Shown here: in pieces, positions 8,380 through 17,008 of the stretch
How the letters are laid out: each line of letters starts with the position of its first letter
Numbering within the stretch: position 1 is the stretch's first letter
Assembly (NCBI GenBank): GCA_947495685.1
Contig: CANLZY010000007.1
Location: 124,001 to 188,000 of the forward strand
Direction: 5' to 3'
From: an uncultured Tropicimonas sp.
Lineage (GTDB): Bacteria > Pseudomonadota > Alphaproteobacteria > Rhodobacterales > Rhodobacteraceae
DNA length: 64,000 nt
Made by a program: the position numbers and the translations under genes
The notes under the pieces: generated by a model
Told to the model about the DNA's origin: nothing
Databases searched by the model: none
What the model saw: the letters and a program-made list of their open reading frames with translations, nothing else

Positions 8380-9397
8380 ACGCAACATGACATTCGCCGT
8401 CATCGGGCTGGATCACCGCCACGCCTATGGCATGACGGGTCTCCTGAAACAGGCGGGCGCAACCCTTGCCGGGTATCTCGATGCCGGTGAGGACAACATC
8501 GTCGCCGGTTTCCAAAAGCGGTTCCCCGATGCACGGGCCATCACGGAGAAGGCGCGAATTCTGGAGGATCCCAACATCCAGGCCGTGGTGATCGCGGCCG
8601 CCCCGTCCGAACGTGCGGCGCTGTCGATCGAGGCCATGCGGCACGGCAAGGATGTGATGATCGACAAGCCGGGCTGCATATCGCTTGACGAATTGGAGCG
8701 GATCCGCGCCTGCGCGGCCGAAACAGGCCGTATCTGGTCGATCGATTTTTCGGAACGGTTCGAAGTTCCGGCGGTCACACGGGCAAGCGCCATGGTCGCC
8801 GATGGGCGGATCGGGCGGGTCATCCAGACCCTCGGGATCGGACCGCACCGGTTGAACGCGGCAACCCGGCCGGAATGGTTCTTCGAGTCCTCCACCTATG
8901 GCGGCATCCTGACCGATATTGCCTCGCACCAGATCGACCAGTTCCTGCACTTCACCGGAGTGACGGATCCCACGATCACACATGCATCGACCGCGAATCT
9001 CGGTCATCCGGAATACCCCGGCTTCGAAGATTTCGGCGAGGTCAACCTGTCGGGCGAAGGCGCACGCGGGTATGTCAGGGTGGACTGGTTCACGCCCGAT
9101 GCGCTACCCAATTGGGGCGATGGTCGTTTGTTCCTGCTTGGAACCGAAGGCTATATCGAGCTGCGGAAATATGTCGATCCGACCGGGCGCACCGGCACGG
9201 ACCATCTGATCCTCTGCAATGACAACACGCTCGAATACGTCGATTGCAGCGGCGACGATCTGCCATACTTCGGTCAATTCATCGATGATGTGCTTGATCG
9301 GACCGAAACCGCTGGCAGCCAGTCGCACACGTTTCGCGTGATGCACCTTGCCATCGAGTCTCAGGTCAAGGCTCTGGCAGCGTCAGGAACACCCTGA
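8372..9397 (+). CDS. Gfo/Idh/MocA family oxidoreductase
   Basis: A 341-residue second oxidoreductase of the pair, starting MPERNMTFAVIGLDHRHAYGM. The early DHRHAYG motif in place of the usual Gly-rich loop marks a sub-branch of the family often found beside sugar catabolic genes. IDKPGCISLDELERI is the EKP-equivalent segment, with Asp instead of Glu. TDIASHQIDQFLHF carries the catalytic histidine. GGAGGGG lies seven bases before the ATG at 8372, which is preferred over an in-frame upstream ATG inside the preceding gene. Two tandem, divergent family members may work as a heteromeric dehydrogenase or act on successive intermediates (inference). Confidence 0.87.
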   Translation: MPERNMTFAVIGLDHRHAYGMTGLLKQAGATLAGYLDAGEDNIVAGFQKRFPDARAITEKARILEDPNIQAVVIAAAPSERAALSIEAMRHGKDVMIDKPGCISLDELERIRACAAETGRIWSIDFSERFEVPAVTRASAMVADGRIGRVIQTLGIGPHRLNAATRPEWFFESSTYGGILTDIASHQIDQFLHFTGVTDPTITHASTANLGHPEYPGFEDFGEVNLSGEGARGYVRVDWFTPDALPNWGDGRLFLLGTEGYIELRKYVDPTGRTGTDHLILCNDNTLEYVDCSGDDLPYFGQFIDDVLDRTETAGSQSHTFRVMHLAIESQVKALAASGTP

Positions 9398-9402
9398 ATG
9401 CG

Positions 9403-9445
9403 GATGCTGGCGCCAAGGGAAAACCCCTGACGCCAGCATCACTTT
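9403..9445 (+). terminator. Probable terminator after the Gfo/Idh pair
   Basis: A 10-bp perfect stem (gatgctggcg / cgccagcatc) with an inner aggg/ccct pairing begins six bases after the stop codon. Only a weak T-rich tail (actttaac) follows. Placement directly after the last gene of the rightward pair supports a transcription stop. Confidence 0.6.
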
Positions 9446-9883
9446 AACAGGCTTTCGAAGACCGACACTCGTTACAACACTTCGGGAACAGCGTAATTTC
9501 CGATACCCTCAGTTCCACTCAAATTCAGGCACTCGCCTGATAGTACACACTCAACCAAGTACATCTTTGCCACATCAGGCCGGCAGAGAGAATTCGCATC
9601 ATTGCGTAGGCAATTCTGCCTACGTGCTTGCCACGCGTGCCGGAGACCGGTAAATTCCTGAGGCTGCCTTCATAGGCCGACGGGGACACTGTTAGATGTA
9701 CCGCGAGTGCGTAATTGGACGATGGTTTGATGAGTGTGCGAACAGAACGGTGCCAACGTTGCATGGCAACCGGGTTCATTGCGGCGCTTCGACCCTTCGC
9801 TCCTGCATTCCGACGCTAAAGGACGCCCGCCGCGTCTGGAAGTCCAGCGCCGCTCCGGGTGTTGAAGCCAGGAAGGCCGCCTT
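9446..9883. other. Intergenic region before the sensor kinase
   Basis: About 440 bases without a convincing gene. Short open frames on both strands show no family resemblance and no ribosome site. An 8-bp inverted repeat (cgtaggca / tgcctacg, 9605-9624, four-base gap) is the only clear symmetry and could be an operator for the sensor-kinase promoter. No promoter was recognised with confidence. Confidence 0.4.
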
Positions 9884-12232
9884 GTGAAGAATTCTCTTGG
9901 TGCCCTGTTAGCCCTCGGGTTCGCCGGCCTTCAGTTCCTGACGGTGCTGCTTGTCGTCTTTTCGTCTTACCTCACGTCGGAGCGCGCCCTGATCGGCCAC
10001 GCACGGGATTTGCTGCACGACGTCGGGACAAACACGATCGAGCATTCGAAAGGGTTTCTGAGCCCGGCGCATGGAGCGGCCGTTCTTGCGGCCCGCCTCG
10101 CGCAGAATGATGTGGTCGCAAGCGACGACCCCGAACAACTCGAAAAACTACTGTTCCAGCAACTTCAACTTGTTCCGCAGTTCTCCGGGATCTTCTTTGG
10201 CACCGACGACGGCGAATTTGTCTACGTCATGCGTTCCCACCCCGTCGGTCGGTTTCGCTCCAAGATCATCACCTATGCAGGCGGCAAACGGACCACGGAA
10301 CTGATTTGGAGAAACGACAAGTTCGAGATCTTGGATCGTAAATTCGATCCCACGGATACATATGACCCGCGCGAGCGCCCGTGGTTCAAGAGCGCGCGTG
10401 AAACGAACGGGACGATCTGGACAGATCCCTATATCTTTTTCACCTCGCAGCAGCCCGGCCTGACGCTCGCCTCGCCAGTCGAGAGCGGCGGTCAGGGCAG
10501 GAAAGGTGTCATGGGAGTCGATATCGAGATCAGCAGCATCTCGGATTTCCTGTCGCGCCTCAAGGTCGGCCACACCGGCAAGGCCCTGATCATCAACAAG
10601 AACGGCGATGTGATCGCGCACCCCGACCAGGGCTTGATCAAGATCGAAAACGACGACGGGTCCCTGCGGTTCGTGACCATCGGGGAAATCGACGATCCGA
10701 TCGCGCGCACGGCGTTCAGCCCGTTGTTCAAACGTGATGGCGAAGCGCCGGTCGTGCCCGAGACAACCTCTCAATTTGTCTTTGACGGCGCGACCTACGT
10801 GTCGGTGGTGATGCCCGTCGTGAGTGATATCTTGCCCTGGACGATCGCGGTCTACGCGCCTCAGGACGATTTCACCGAGGTGATCAAACACAACCGGGCG
10901 ACGAACATCTGGATCGCTGCTCTGGTCGCCGTGGTAACCGGGGCAATCGGATTGATCCTTGCCAACTACATTCACCGTCCGGTGCGGGCATTTGCCGTTC
11001 GATCCGCCCTGATTTCGCAGGGCGAACTTGACCCGTCGGAGCCGCCCCCGAACACCTACAAGGAACTTGAAAACGCCAACGACGCGCTTGTGCAGGAGAT
11101 CGTCGCCAGAAAGAAAGCGGAGCGGGAATACGGCCAGACCTTCGAGTTGTCGTCGCGGGCCATGGCGCAGGTTGCCTCGGACACGGGTCAGATCATCCGG
11201 GTCAACGAGCGGTTCTGCGACATCACCGGCTATCAACCGGACGAGATTACGCGAATGCAATTCTCGGATCTGGCGGACCCGGCGGACCCACGATTTCCAT
11301 CTTCGACCGAGTTTCTGGCCGACAACGATCTGCCACTGAACAGCGAAATGCGATGCATCTGCAAGGACGGCACCGCGATTTGGGTCAAGGTAAATGCGAT
11401 CACGATCCGAAATCAGAACGGCAAACCGCTCCACGCGGTTGTCACGATGGACGACGTCACGCGGGCCAAGGCAAAGGAGCAGCAGATCCTGCAACTGAAC
11501 CGGGATCTGTCGCATCTGGCGCGCGGCAAGACGATGGGGCAGATGGCAAGTGGACTTGCGCACGAGCTGAACCAACCGCTGGCCGCCATCGCCCAGAACG
11601 TGGACGCGGCGCTGCTCACTGTCGGCCAAGGCCCGGAAACCGACCCCGAACTGCGCGAGATCCTGGTGGAGATCGAGGAGCAGTCGATCCGGGCCGGCGA
11701 TATCATCCGGGCGCTGCGCGGGTTCATCGCCAAGGACGAGGGTAATAGAACCACATTCGATTTTGGCGAGTTGCTGGAACAGACACGGCGGCTTGTGCAG
11801 GCAGATGCGAACGAGGCCGGCGCAGTCATCCAGACGCGCCTGAGTGACCTGCCACGCGTAGAGGGCAATCGCGTGCAGATTGCCCAGGTGATCCTGAACC
11901 TGCTCCGCAACTCCATCGAGGCCATGGCGGGGCAACCCGAGGGTCAGAAAAAGGTCTTGGTGTTTTCTCATTTGAAGGATGGTCAGGTGTGTATCTGTGT
12001 CGAGGATACCGGGCCCGGCATTGACCCCAGTATCAAACTGTTCTCGGAATTCGAGACCACGAAACCGGATGGCATGGGGCTGGGGCTGTCGATTTGCCGC
12101 TCGATCATCGAAGCGAATGGTGGCGAACTCTGGCACGATGAAAGTTGCAAGAGCGGTGCCCGCTTCTGCTTTACGCTGCCCCCGCACACCGACACACCGG
12201 CGGCGGGGTCTCCCGCGCCCGGCACCACCTGA
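9884..12232 (+). CDS. Cache-PAS hybrid-type sensor histidine kinase
   Basis: A 782-residue membrane kinase with a GTG start at 9884. Membrane segments lie at about residues 5-27 and 338-360 and enclose a periplasmic dCache sensor of about 300 residues that contains the DPRERPWFKSA and TDPYIFFTSQQPGLTLASPV signatures. A HAMP-like linker and a PAS domain (about 417-530) follow. The HisKA phosphoacceptor is His560 in GLAHELNQPLAAIAQN. The ATPase domain shows NLLRNSIEAM (N box), DTGPGID (G1) and MGLGLSICRSIIEANGG (G2). The output partner is the FixJ-type regulator 100 bases downstream. The dCache fold suggests a small organic ligand such as a carboxylate, and the neighbouring TTT operon is an obvious candidate target; neither is demonstrated. 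Confidence 0.9.
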   Translation: MKNSLGALLALGFAGLQFLTVLLVVFSSYLTSERALIGHARDLLHDVGTNTIEHSKGFLSPAHGAAVLAARLAQNDVVASDDPEQLEKLLFQQLQLVPQFSGIFFGTDDGEFVYVMRSHPVGRFRSKIITYAGGKRTTELIWRNDKFEILDRKFDPTDTYDPRERPWFKSARETNGTIWTDPYIFFTSQQPGLTLASPVESGGQGRKGVMGVDIEISSISDFLSRLKVGHTGKALIINKNGDVIAHPDQGLIKIENDDGSLRFVTIGEIDDPIARTAFSPLFKRDGEAPVVPETTSQFVFDGATYVSVVMPVVSDILPWTIAVYAPQDDFTEVIKHNRATNIWIAALVAVVTGAIGLILANYIHRPVRAFAVRSALISQGELDPSEPPPNTYKELENANDALVQEIVARKKAEREYGQTFELSSRAMAQVASDTGQIIRVNERFCDITGYQPDEITRMQFSDLADPADPRFPSSTEFLADNDLPLNSEMRCICKDGTAIWVKVNAITIRNQNGKPLHAVVTMDDVTRAKAKEQQILQLNRDLSHLARGKTMGQMASGLAHELNQPLAAIAQNVDAALLTVGQGPETDPELREILVEIEEQSIRAGDIIRALRGFIAKDEGNRTTFDFGELLEQTRRLVQADANEAGAVIQTRLSDLPRVEGNRVQIAQVILNLLRNSIEAMAGQPEGQKKVLVFSHLKDGQVCICVEDTGPGIDPSIKLFSEFETTKPDGMGLGLSICRSIIEANGGELWHDESCKSGARFCFTLPPHTDTPAAGSPAPGTT

Positions 12233-12331
12233 GGCAACCCAAGATGACCACCTGCCCTTCCGAAATTCACCGCAGCGTCGACACGAGCCGACGATTGGCG
12301 GTGACGGACGGCTTCTTCTACAGGTACCCGA

Positions 12332-13009
12332 ATGACAAAGGATAACACCGACTCCGAAACCGCAGGCGACACGGCCGTGATGGCTGATACCGACCTGCCC
12401 GTATTCGTCGTGGACGACGATCGCGATGTGCGAACCTCGTTGCCCAGGGCCTTGCGCAAGCGAGGCTTCACTGTCGAGGTCTTCGACTCCGCCCGATCCT
12501 TCATGGAGTCCTGCGACAACGAACGCCCGGGGTGCCTGGTTCTCGACTACCGAATGCCGGGCATGTCCGGGCTGGAGTTGCAAAAGCACATGAATGATCT
12601 GGGGTATTCCATCCCGATCATCTTCATATCCGGTCATGGCGGCGTGCCGGAATCGGTTCAGGCCATCAAGGGTGGTGCTGTCGATTTCCTTGAGAAGCCC
12701 TTTCGCCCCGCTGTTCTGGCGGAACGGATCAATGCGGCCTGCAAACTGCTCGTGGTCGAACTGGAAGCCCGCGCGGAATGCGCGCAACTGCGCGCGAAGT
12801 TCGATCGGCTGACACAGCGGGAGAGCGAGATTGTCGCCAGGATGGTGGAGAACCCGGCGGAAATCAGCAGCAAGGAAATCGGCCGTTTCCTCGGGATCAG
12901 CCCTCGGACGATCGACCACCACCGGGCGCGCATCCTTGAAAAGCTGGAGATCAAATCCGCCGCCGAACTGATCGACCTCGCGGGAAAACTGGAAAGGATC
13001 TGCAGTTAG
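12332..13009 (+). CDS. FixJ-family response regulator (REC-LuxR HTH)
   Basis: A 225-residue two-domain regulator. The receiver domain spans about residues 22-140, with the acidic pocket VVDDDRD at 26-32, phosphoacceptor Asp72 in VLDYRMPGMSG, and the conserved Lys in DFLEKPFRP. The LuxR/GerE helix-turn-helix occupies the C-terminal 65 residues: LTQRESEIVARMVEN, then SSKEIGRFLGISPRTIDHHRARI. This is the FixJ/NarL layout of a DNA-binding transcription activator phosphorylated by the upstream kinase. The N-terminal 20 residues are Asp/Thr-rich and unlike typical FixJ, so Met17 is a possible alternative start. Targets are unknown. Confidence 0.9.
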   Translation: MTKDNTDSETAGDTAVMADTDLPVFVVDDDRDVRTSLPRALRKRGFTVEVFDSARSFMESCDNERPGCLVLDYRMPGMSGLELQKHMNDLGYSIPIIFISGHGGVPESVQAIKGGAVDFLEKPFRPAVLAERINAACKLLVVELEARAECAQLRAKFDRLTQRESEIVARMVENPAEISSKEIGRFLGISPRTIDHHRARILEKLEIKSAAELIDLAGKLERICS

Positions 13010-13048
13010 CGGTTCTGATCCGCCCGGTTTCCGCGCACCCTTCCCCTG

Positions 13049-14050
13049 CTATTTGGGCGACGGCACGCCGTGTCGGATGGCTGTCGAATAGCTCTCGGTC
13101 AGGCCCTCTGCCTGCGCGCTTTCGCTGATGCTTCCCAGCTCCCGCAAATCTTCCAGAGGAATGCTGGTGTCGACCGCACCGCGGTCATACGCGTAGCCGG
13201 GCAGATATCCATTCACGATCAGACGCCAGTCAAATGGAAACGGGTCTCCGACAGCTTCCATCATCCGCAGGACAGTGGTGGTGCAGTTGGTGGTGATCGA
13301 GTTGTAGAATTCTGGCCGCACCGCCAGTTTGTTGGCGTCCTCCACGTATTGCAGCAACAACTCGCGGGCGACCTCGGGCGATGCGCGCAACCTGAAAATC
13401 TGGACGTCGGCCTTTTCGATGTTCGTACGCAGGCCAACCGCATCGCGTTCATCCGCCGCGAAGATGATCAACGAATGCGCCTTGAAGGCGTCGGCAACCG
13501 GAGAGAACTCACCGCCGACTTCGCGCCGGACCTCGACCGACCAGGCCAGATATTCGTCGCCCTCGAACCCGAAGCTCAGGATGAAATGCGCCATGTTCGG
13601 CCCCGCCCAGTAGGACAGGAAGACATCGATGGAGTCGAGTTTGCTCAGGTCGTAACTGCGGGTCTCCCAATACTCCGTGAAATCGGTTCTGGTTCGCCAC
13701 ACGATGTCCCGGACATTGGTCAGGGTCAGAATGTCTCCGTCCACCTTCCCTGTCACCTGTCGGGAGAACTCAGGCGGCCAGTTTCCATCCGTCGGCGGTT
13801 GGATGGTGCTCCACCAAAGGGACACGGCGCCAAATGCAAGCACAAAGGCCACGATCCCCCTGCGTCGACTCGGTGTGAAAAGAGACACGATCACGATGCA
13901 TCCAAGCAGGCCAGACAGGATCGCGGAACACACCCTGATACCGTCTGATGCCGGAAGGCGATACCAGAGCGCCAGGGCTGCCCAGGTGGTCAGGAAGGCG
14001 ATGACAAGTGCCAGCAAGACACCGACCACGTACCACAGGAACCGTGTCAT
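13049..14050 (-). CDS. DUF4105 domain membrane protein
   Basis: A 333-residue protein with three N-terminal membrane segments (about residues 4-30, 40-60 and 64-84) and a C-terminal globular DUF4105 domain. Family features seen are DIVWRTRTDFTEYWETRSYDL, the MAHFILSFGFEGDEYLAWSVEVRRE segment, and YNSITTNCTTTVLRM, with a Cys-Thr-Thr-Thr motif that looks like a catalytic-type turn. DUF4105 proteins are usually called lipoprotein N-acyltransferase-like or unknown; I do not assign a reaction. It is convergent with the response regulator (39-base gap) and stands alone. Confidence 0.8.
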   Translation of the reverse strand: MTRFLWYVVGVLLALVIAFLTTWAALALWYRLPASDGIRVCSAILSGLLGCIVIVSLFTPSRRRGIVAFVLAFGAVSLWWSTIQPPTDGNWPPEFSRQVTGKVDGDILTLTNVRDIVWRTRTDFTEYWETRSYDLSKLDSIDVFLSYWAGPNMAHFILSFGFEGDEYLAWSVEVRREVGGEFSPVADAFKAHSLIIFAADERDAVGLRTNIEKADVQIFRLRASPEVARELLLQYVEDANKLAVRPEFYNSITTNCTTTVLRMMEAVGDPFPFDWRLIVNGYLPGYAYDRGAVDTSIPLEDLRELGSISESAQAEGLTESYSTAIRHGVPSPK

Positions 14051-14200
14051 TGCCGTCCTTCCAAGCCTGCCCTGTCAATCTCGACAAGCAGACCTCATTC
14101 GCTTGCGCTGTGCAACCGGACCTTAGCCTGCAATACAAGTGGTTTGGCGACGAGAAGACCGTTCATCGGGTTGTGTGACCGCTGTTTTGTCTTGGGTCTG

Positions 14201-14230
14201 AATTGTCGGGATGCGAACATCCCGACAATT
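14201..14230. repeat. Perfect 13-bp hairpin with CGAA loop
   Basis: aattgtcgggatg and its exact complement flank a four-base loop, cgaa. It lies 330 bases downstream of the leftward DUF6505 gene and about 150 bases upstream of the DUF4105 start. There is no T-run on either side. It could be a transcription barrier, a structured RNA element or a protein-binding palindrome. Confidence 0.6.
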
Positions 14231-14476
14231 CGCAGGCGCGATGCCCAGGCCATAGCTGCAACATCTCCCCACCGATCCGGCGCGACGGCGTTGTCCTTCA
14301 AAAGGCCGGCCCCTCCGATGCGGACGCTAGGCGATGTCTGTCGATCCACCGAGCCATCGTGTCGACCTCTTCGCGACCCCCACGAAGGGATCCGGTTCGG
14401 GTTTGTTGGGGTGCTGTCGAACCTGATCAAAGACAGGACACAGGATCTCGAACGGCCAAGAGAAACGTCTGATTGA

Positions 14477-14517
14477 TCGTACGAAACGGCTACTCGTCAG
14501 TGCAACCGTTTCGACGA
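14477..14517 (-). terminator. Hairpin downstream of the mrp operon
   Basis: An 8-bp stem (cgaaacgg / ccgtttcg) extended by four further pairs (tcgt / acga) across a bulged A, starting 42 bases beyond the DUF6505 stop. It lacks a T-tract, so function as a terminator is inferred from position only. Confidence 0.4.
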
Positions 14518-14558
14518 AAGACATGATCGGCACGTTGCCGTCCGTCGTCGGGCGCGCC

Positions 14559-15038
14559 TCACTCGTCTGGTGTCGAGTGAACCGCAAAGACTTCAAGATC
14601 CGCCGCCTCGCTCTTGATCGAGCGAAACTGTTCGCGCACGCCAGCATCGGTCAGCTCGCGCTGGACTGTCAGGACGGTGTTGGGGTCGTGATCTTCGCAC
14701 AGATCGGCCATGTGGGAGAGTTCTTCACGGGCAACGGCCTTGGCAGCCTCCATCGATGGTGCGCCGTAGATCTCGACGAAATGCTTGGCCAGCGTCGCCT
14801 CCAGTGCATCCAGTTCCGCCGCCTCGATCGGGGTCACCGCGACCAGCGTCGCCCGACCGAAGGTCTCCATGCCCAGCCAGCCATTGGCAAAGGCTTGCCG
14901 CGCCTTTCCGGTCAGGTCGGCGTCGCTCCAGTTGGAAAACTCGAACCCGCCGCTCAATGCCCATTCGCCGGTGCGCGCCGGGTTGAAATAGACGTTCATG
15001 TCGCTCTCATCCAGATGGATCACTCGCGCCAGGTTCAT
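14559..15038 (-). CDS. DUF6505 family protein
   Basis: A 159-residue protein starting MNLARVIHLDESDMNVYFNPARTGEWALSG by sequence, matching from memory the small DUF6505 family found in Rhodobacterales beside Mrp and formate dehydrogenase accessory genes. No catalytic motif, signal peptide or membrane segment was seen; it is acidic and probably cytoplasmic. Its ATG overlaps the stop of the biotin/lipoate-ligase-like gene by four bases, so the two are coupled. The constant company of Mrp suggests a role in Fe-S or cofactor delivery to formate dehydrogenase, which is inference. Confidence 0.7.
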   Translation of the reverse strand: MNLARVIHLDESDMNVYFNPARTGEWALSGGFEFSNWSDADLTGKARQAFANGWLGMETFGRATLVAVTPIEAAELDALEATLAKHFVEIYGAPSMEAAKAVAREELSHMADLCEDHDPNTVLTVQRELTDAGVREQFRSIKSEAADLEVFAVHSTPDE

Positions 15039-15769
15039 TGTCCGCCTCCGCTTTCCAGGACCATCCGCAGCGGCAGCAGCCGGGTGTCGGCCCCGTCCCG
15101 CAGCAGCATTCCGAAATCCTCGTCCGTGCCGACGAATGTTCCACTATGAACGGTACCACCCAGATCCATCGACACCTCTTCGCCCACGTGTTGCGCCAAC
15201 CCTTGCCATTCGGCATGCAGAGGCGCGTTTCCGTCTTCGCTCAACGTGTTGATCCAGACCAACGTGTGCCGCGCCCAGGCTTCAAGCAGGGTCAGCGGGT
15301 CGACCTCGACGCATCCTTCGTTGTACAGGCAGGTCAGGTCCGGGGTATCGCCCGGCGTATCGTTTTCGGGCATCAGCGGAAGCTCCAACCCGACGACGAT
15401 CCATTGCGGAACCCGGTCCGGATCGACTGTGTCTGCGGTCACCCGCAATTGACCACAGTTCGCCCCGTTGACCATGATGCCGCCCTGCCAGGTCAGGTGC
15501 ACCGCGACCTCGGGTGGGGCAAGCGCGCCAAGGGCGTTCTGAAATCCCAGCCCACAGGCGATCAGCACCGCCATCGCGTGGTCCAGGGGCACCTCGGGTG
15601 CAAAGACCATCGCGGCCCGCATCCGGTCGGCGCTGATGTTGTGTACCACCAGACCGGAATCGCAGCCCAGCAGGGCCTGTGTGCACGCCTTGGCAAATGG
15701 GTCCGCCTGCCCTGCCACGGCCATACCGTGAAACAGCGGTGGAAAGACCGGTTCGCGGCCCTCGTTCAT
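15035..15769 (-). CDS. Biotin/lipoate-protein ligase-like protein with C-terminal DUF4444
   Basis: A 244-residue protein of the BPL/LplA/LipB family type 2. Supporting segments are VFPPLFHGMAVAGQADPFAKA at the N-terminus, VFAPEVPLDHAMAVLIACGLGFQNAL in the core, and a C-terminal small beta-barrel DUF4444-like domain (GTFVGTDEDFGMLLRDG). The usual biotin-binding GRGRxG motif and ligase Lys are not evident, so it may have a non-ligase role. It lies between mrp and DUF6505 with four-base overlaps at both ends, a tight three-gene unit. Its link to formate dehydrogenase rests on neighbourhood. Confidence 0.75.
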   Translation of the reverse strand: MNEGREPVFPPLFHGMAVAGQADPFAKACTQALLGCDSGLVVHNISADRMRAAMVFAPEVPLDHAMAVLIACGLGFQNALGALAPPEVAVHLTWQGGIMVNGANCGQLRVTADTVDPDRVPQWIVVGLELPLMPENDTPGDTPDLTCLYNEGCVEVDPLTLLEAWARHTLVWINTLSEDGNAPLHAEWQGLAQHVGEEVSMDLGGTVHSGTFVGTDEDFGMLLRDGADTRLLPLRMVLESGGGQ

Positions 15770-16830
15770 GCCTTGCCCTCGGCCACCAGCCGCCGGGCAA
15801 CGTCGCGGAACACCACGGCCTGCGGCGAATCCGGTGCGGACACGACGATCGGCGCGCCGCCGTCCGAGGCCCTGCGGATCTCGATGGCCAGCGGGATCTC
15901 GGCCAGCAGTGGCACGCCCAGCTTTTCGGCCTCTGACGCGACCCCGCCATGGCCGAACACGTGCTCCTCGTGGCCGCATTGCGAGCAGACATGGGTCGAC
16001 ATGTTCTCGATCATGCCGATGATCGGCACGTGCAGCTTGTTGAACATGTCGATCCCCTTGCGGGCGTCCAGAAGCGCAATGTCCTGCGGGGTCGAGACGA
16101 TGATCGCGCCGGTTACCTCTGCCTTCTGGGCCAGCGTCATCTGCACGTCGCCGGTGCCGGGGGGCAGGTCCACCAACAGCACATCCAGCGCGCCCCACTG
16201 CACCTGCGTCAGCATCTGTTGCAACGCCCCCATCAGCATCGGCCCGCGCCAGACGACGGCCTCGTCCTCGCGCGTCATCAGCCCCAGCGACATCATCGTC
16301 ACACCGTGGTTGCGCATCGGCAGGATCGTCTTGCCGTCGGGCGAGGCCGGCCGCCCCGATACTCCCAGCATCCGCGGTTGTGAGGGGCCATAGACATCGG
16401 CGTCCAGCAGCCCCACGCGGCGGCCCTCGGCGGCCAGCGCAACCGCAAGGTTGGCCGTCACGGTGGACTTGCCGACGCCACCCTTGCCGCTGGCAATGGC
16501 GAGGATGCGATCGATCCCCGGCACCTTTTGCGGTCCCTTGGGGGCGGCGGGCCGGCCCGGCGACAGGTCTGGCGGCGCGGCCGGTGCACTGTGCGCCGTC
16601 ATCACGACCGAGACCTTGCCCACGTCGGGCACTGCCTGCAGTGCGGTCTCGGCCTCTATCCGCACCTGTTCCATTGCCTCTGCCCGGGAGGGATCGATTT
16701 CGAGCACAAAGCGGACATCGCCGTCCTCGACCGTCAGCGCCCGGACCATGCCCGCCGATACAACATCTGCGCCGCCCGGCGCCTTGATGGTCTTGAGCAC
16801 CTCGAGGATGCTGTCACGGGTCACACTCAT
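15766..16830 (-). CDS. apbC: Mrp/NBP35-type Fe-S cluster carrier ATPase
   Basis: A 354-residue P-loop ATPase that assembles and transfers [4Fe-4S] clusters. An N-terminal MIP18/DUF59 domain covers about residues 1-90. The deviant Walker A ASGKGGVGKSTVTANLA lies near residue 112, the Walker B-like LLVDLPPGTGD near 212, and the cluster-binding CSQC motif near 285. The rich Fe-S content of the adjacent formate dehydrogenase locus makes it a plausible dedicated or shared carrier. It is the first gene of the leftward trio and is divergent from the cytochrome gene at 17009. Confidence 0.93.
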   Translation of the reverse strand: MSVTRDSILEVLKTIKAPGGADVVSAGMVRALTVEDGDVRFVLEIDPSRAEAMEQVRIEAETALQAVPDVGKVSVVMTAHSAPAAPPDLSPGRPAAPKGPQKVPGIDRILAIASGKGGVGKSTVTANLAVALAAEGRRVGLLDADVYGPSQPRMLGVSGRPASPDGKTILPMRNHGVTMMSLGLMTREDEAVVWRGPMLMGALQQMLTQVQWGALDVLLVDLPPGTGDVQMTLAQKAEVTGAIIVSTPQDIALLDARKGIDMFNKLHVPIIGMIENMSTHVCSQCGHEEHVFGHGGVASEAEKLGVPLLAEIPLAIEIRRASDGGAPIVVSAPDSPQAVVFRDVARRLVAEGKA

Positions 16831-17008
16831 GTTGGCATACCTGCACTAAAAGGTTGAGAATTCTCGCTGCCCGGCCCGTTCATCAGACAGGAATTGCGGT
16901 CGGAATCGTCACTCATCGTGCGGTTTCCCCTTCAAAGACAGTGTTGACGCATGTTCGGTTCGGGCCATAGGCTTCGAGATCATCCCGCACGGCAAGAGGA
17001 AACGCGCC

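Larger units (their letters stand above)
14051..14558. other. Non-coding interval with two hairpins
   Basis: About 510 bases between the start of the DUF4105 gene and the stop of the DUF6505 gene. Open frames here lack ribosome sites and family resemblance. Two clear inverted repeats are listed separately (14201-14230 and 14477-14517). No tRNA cloverleaf was found. Confidence 0.5.

Noticed and set aside
10148-12922. 924-codon open frame antisense to the sensor kinase and response regulator
   Set aside because: It lies wholly opposite two genes with complete domain motifs, is Arg/His/Asp-rich without family resemblance, and arises from high GC.
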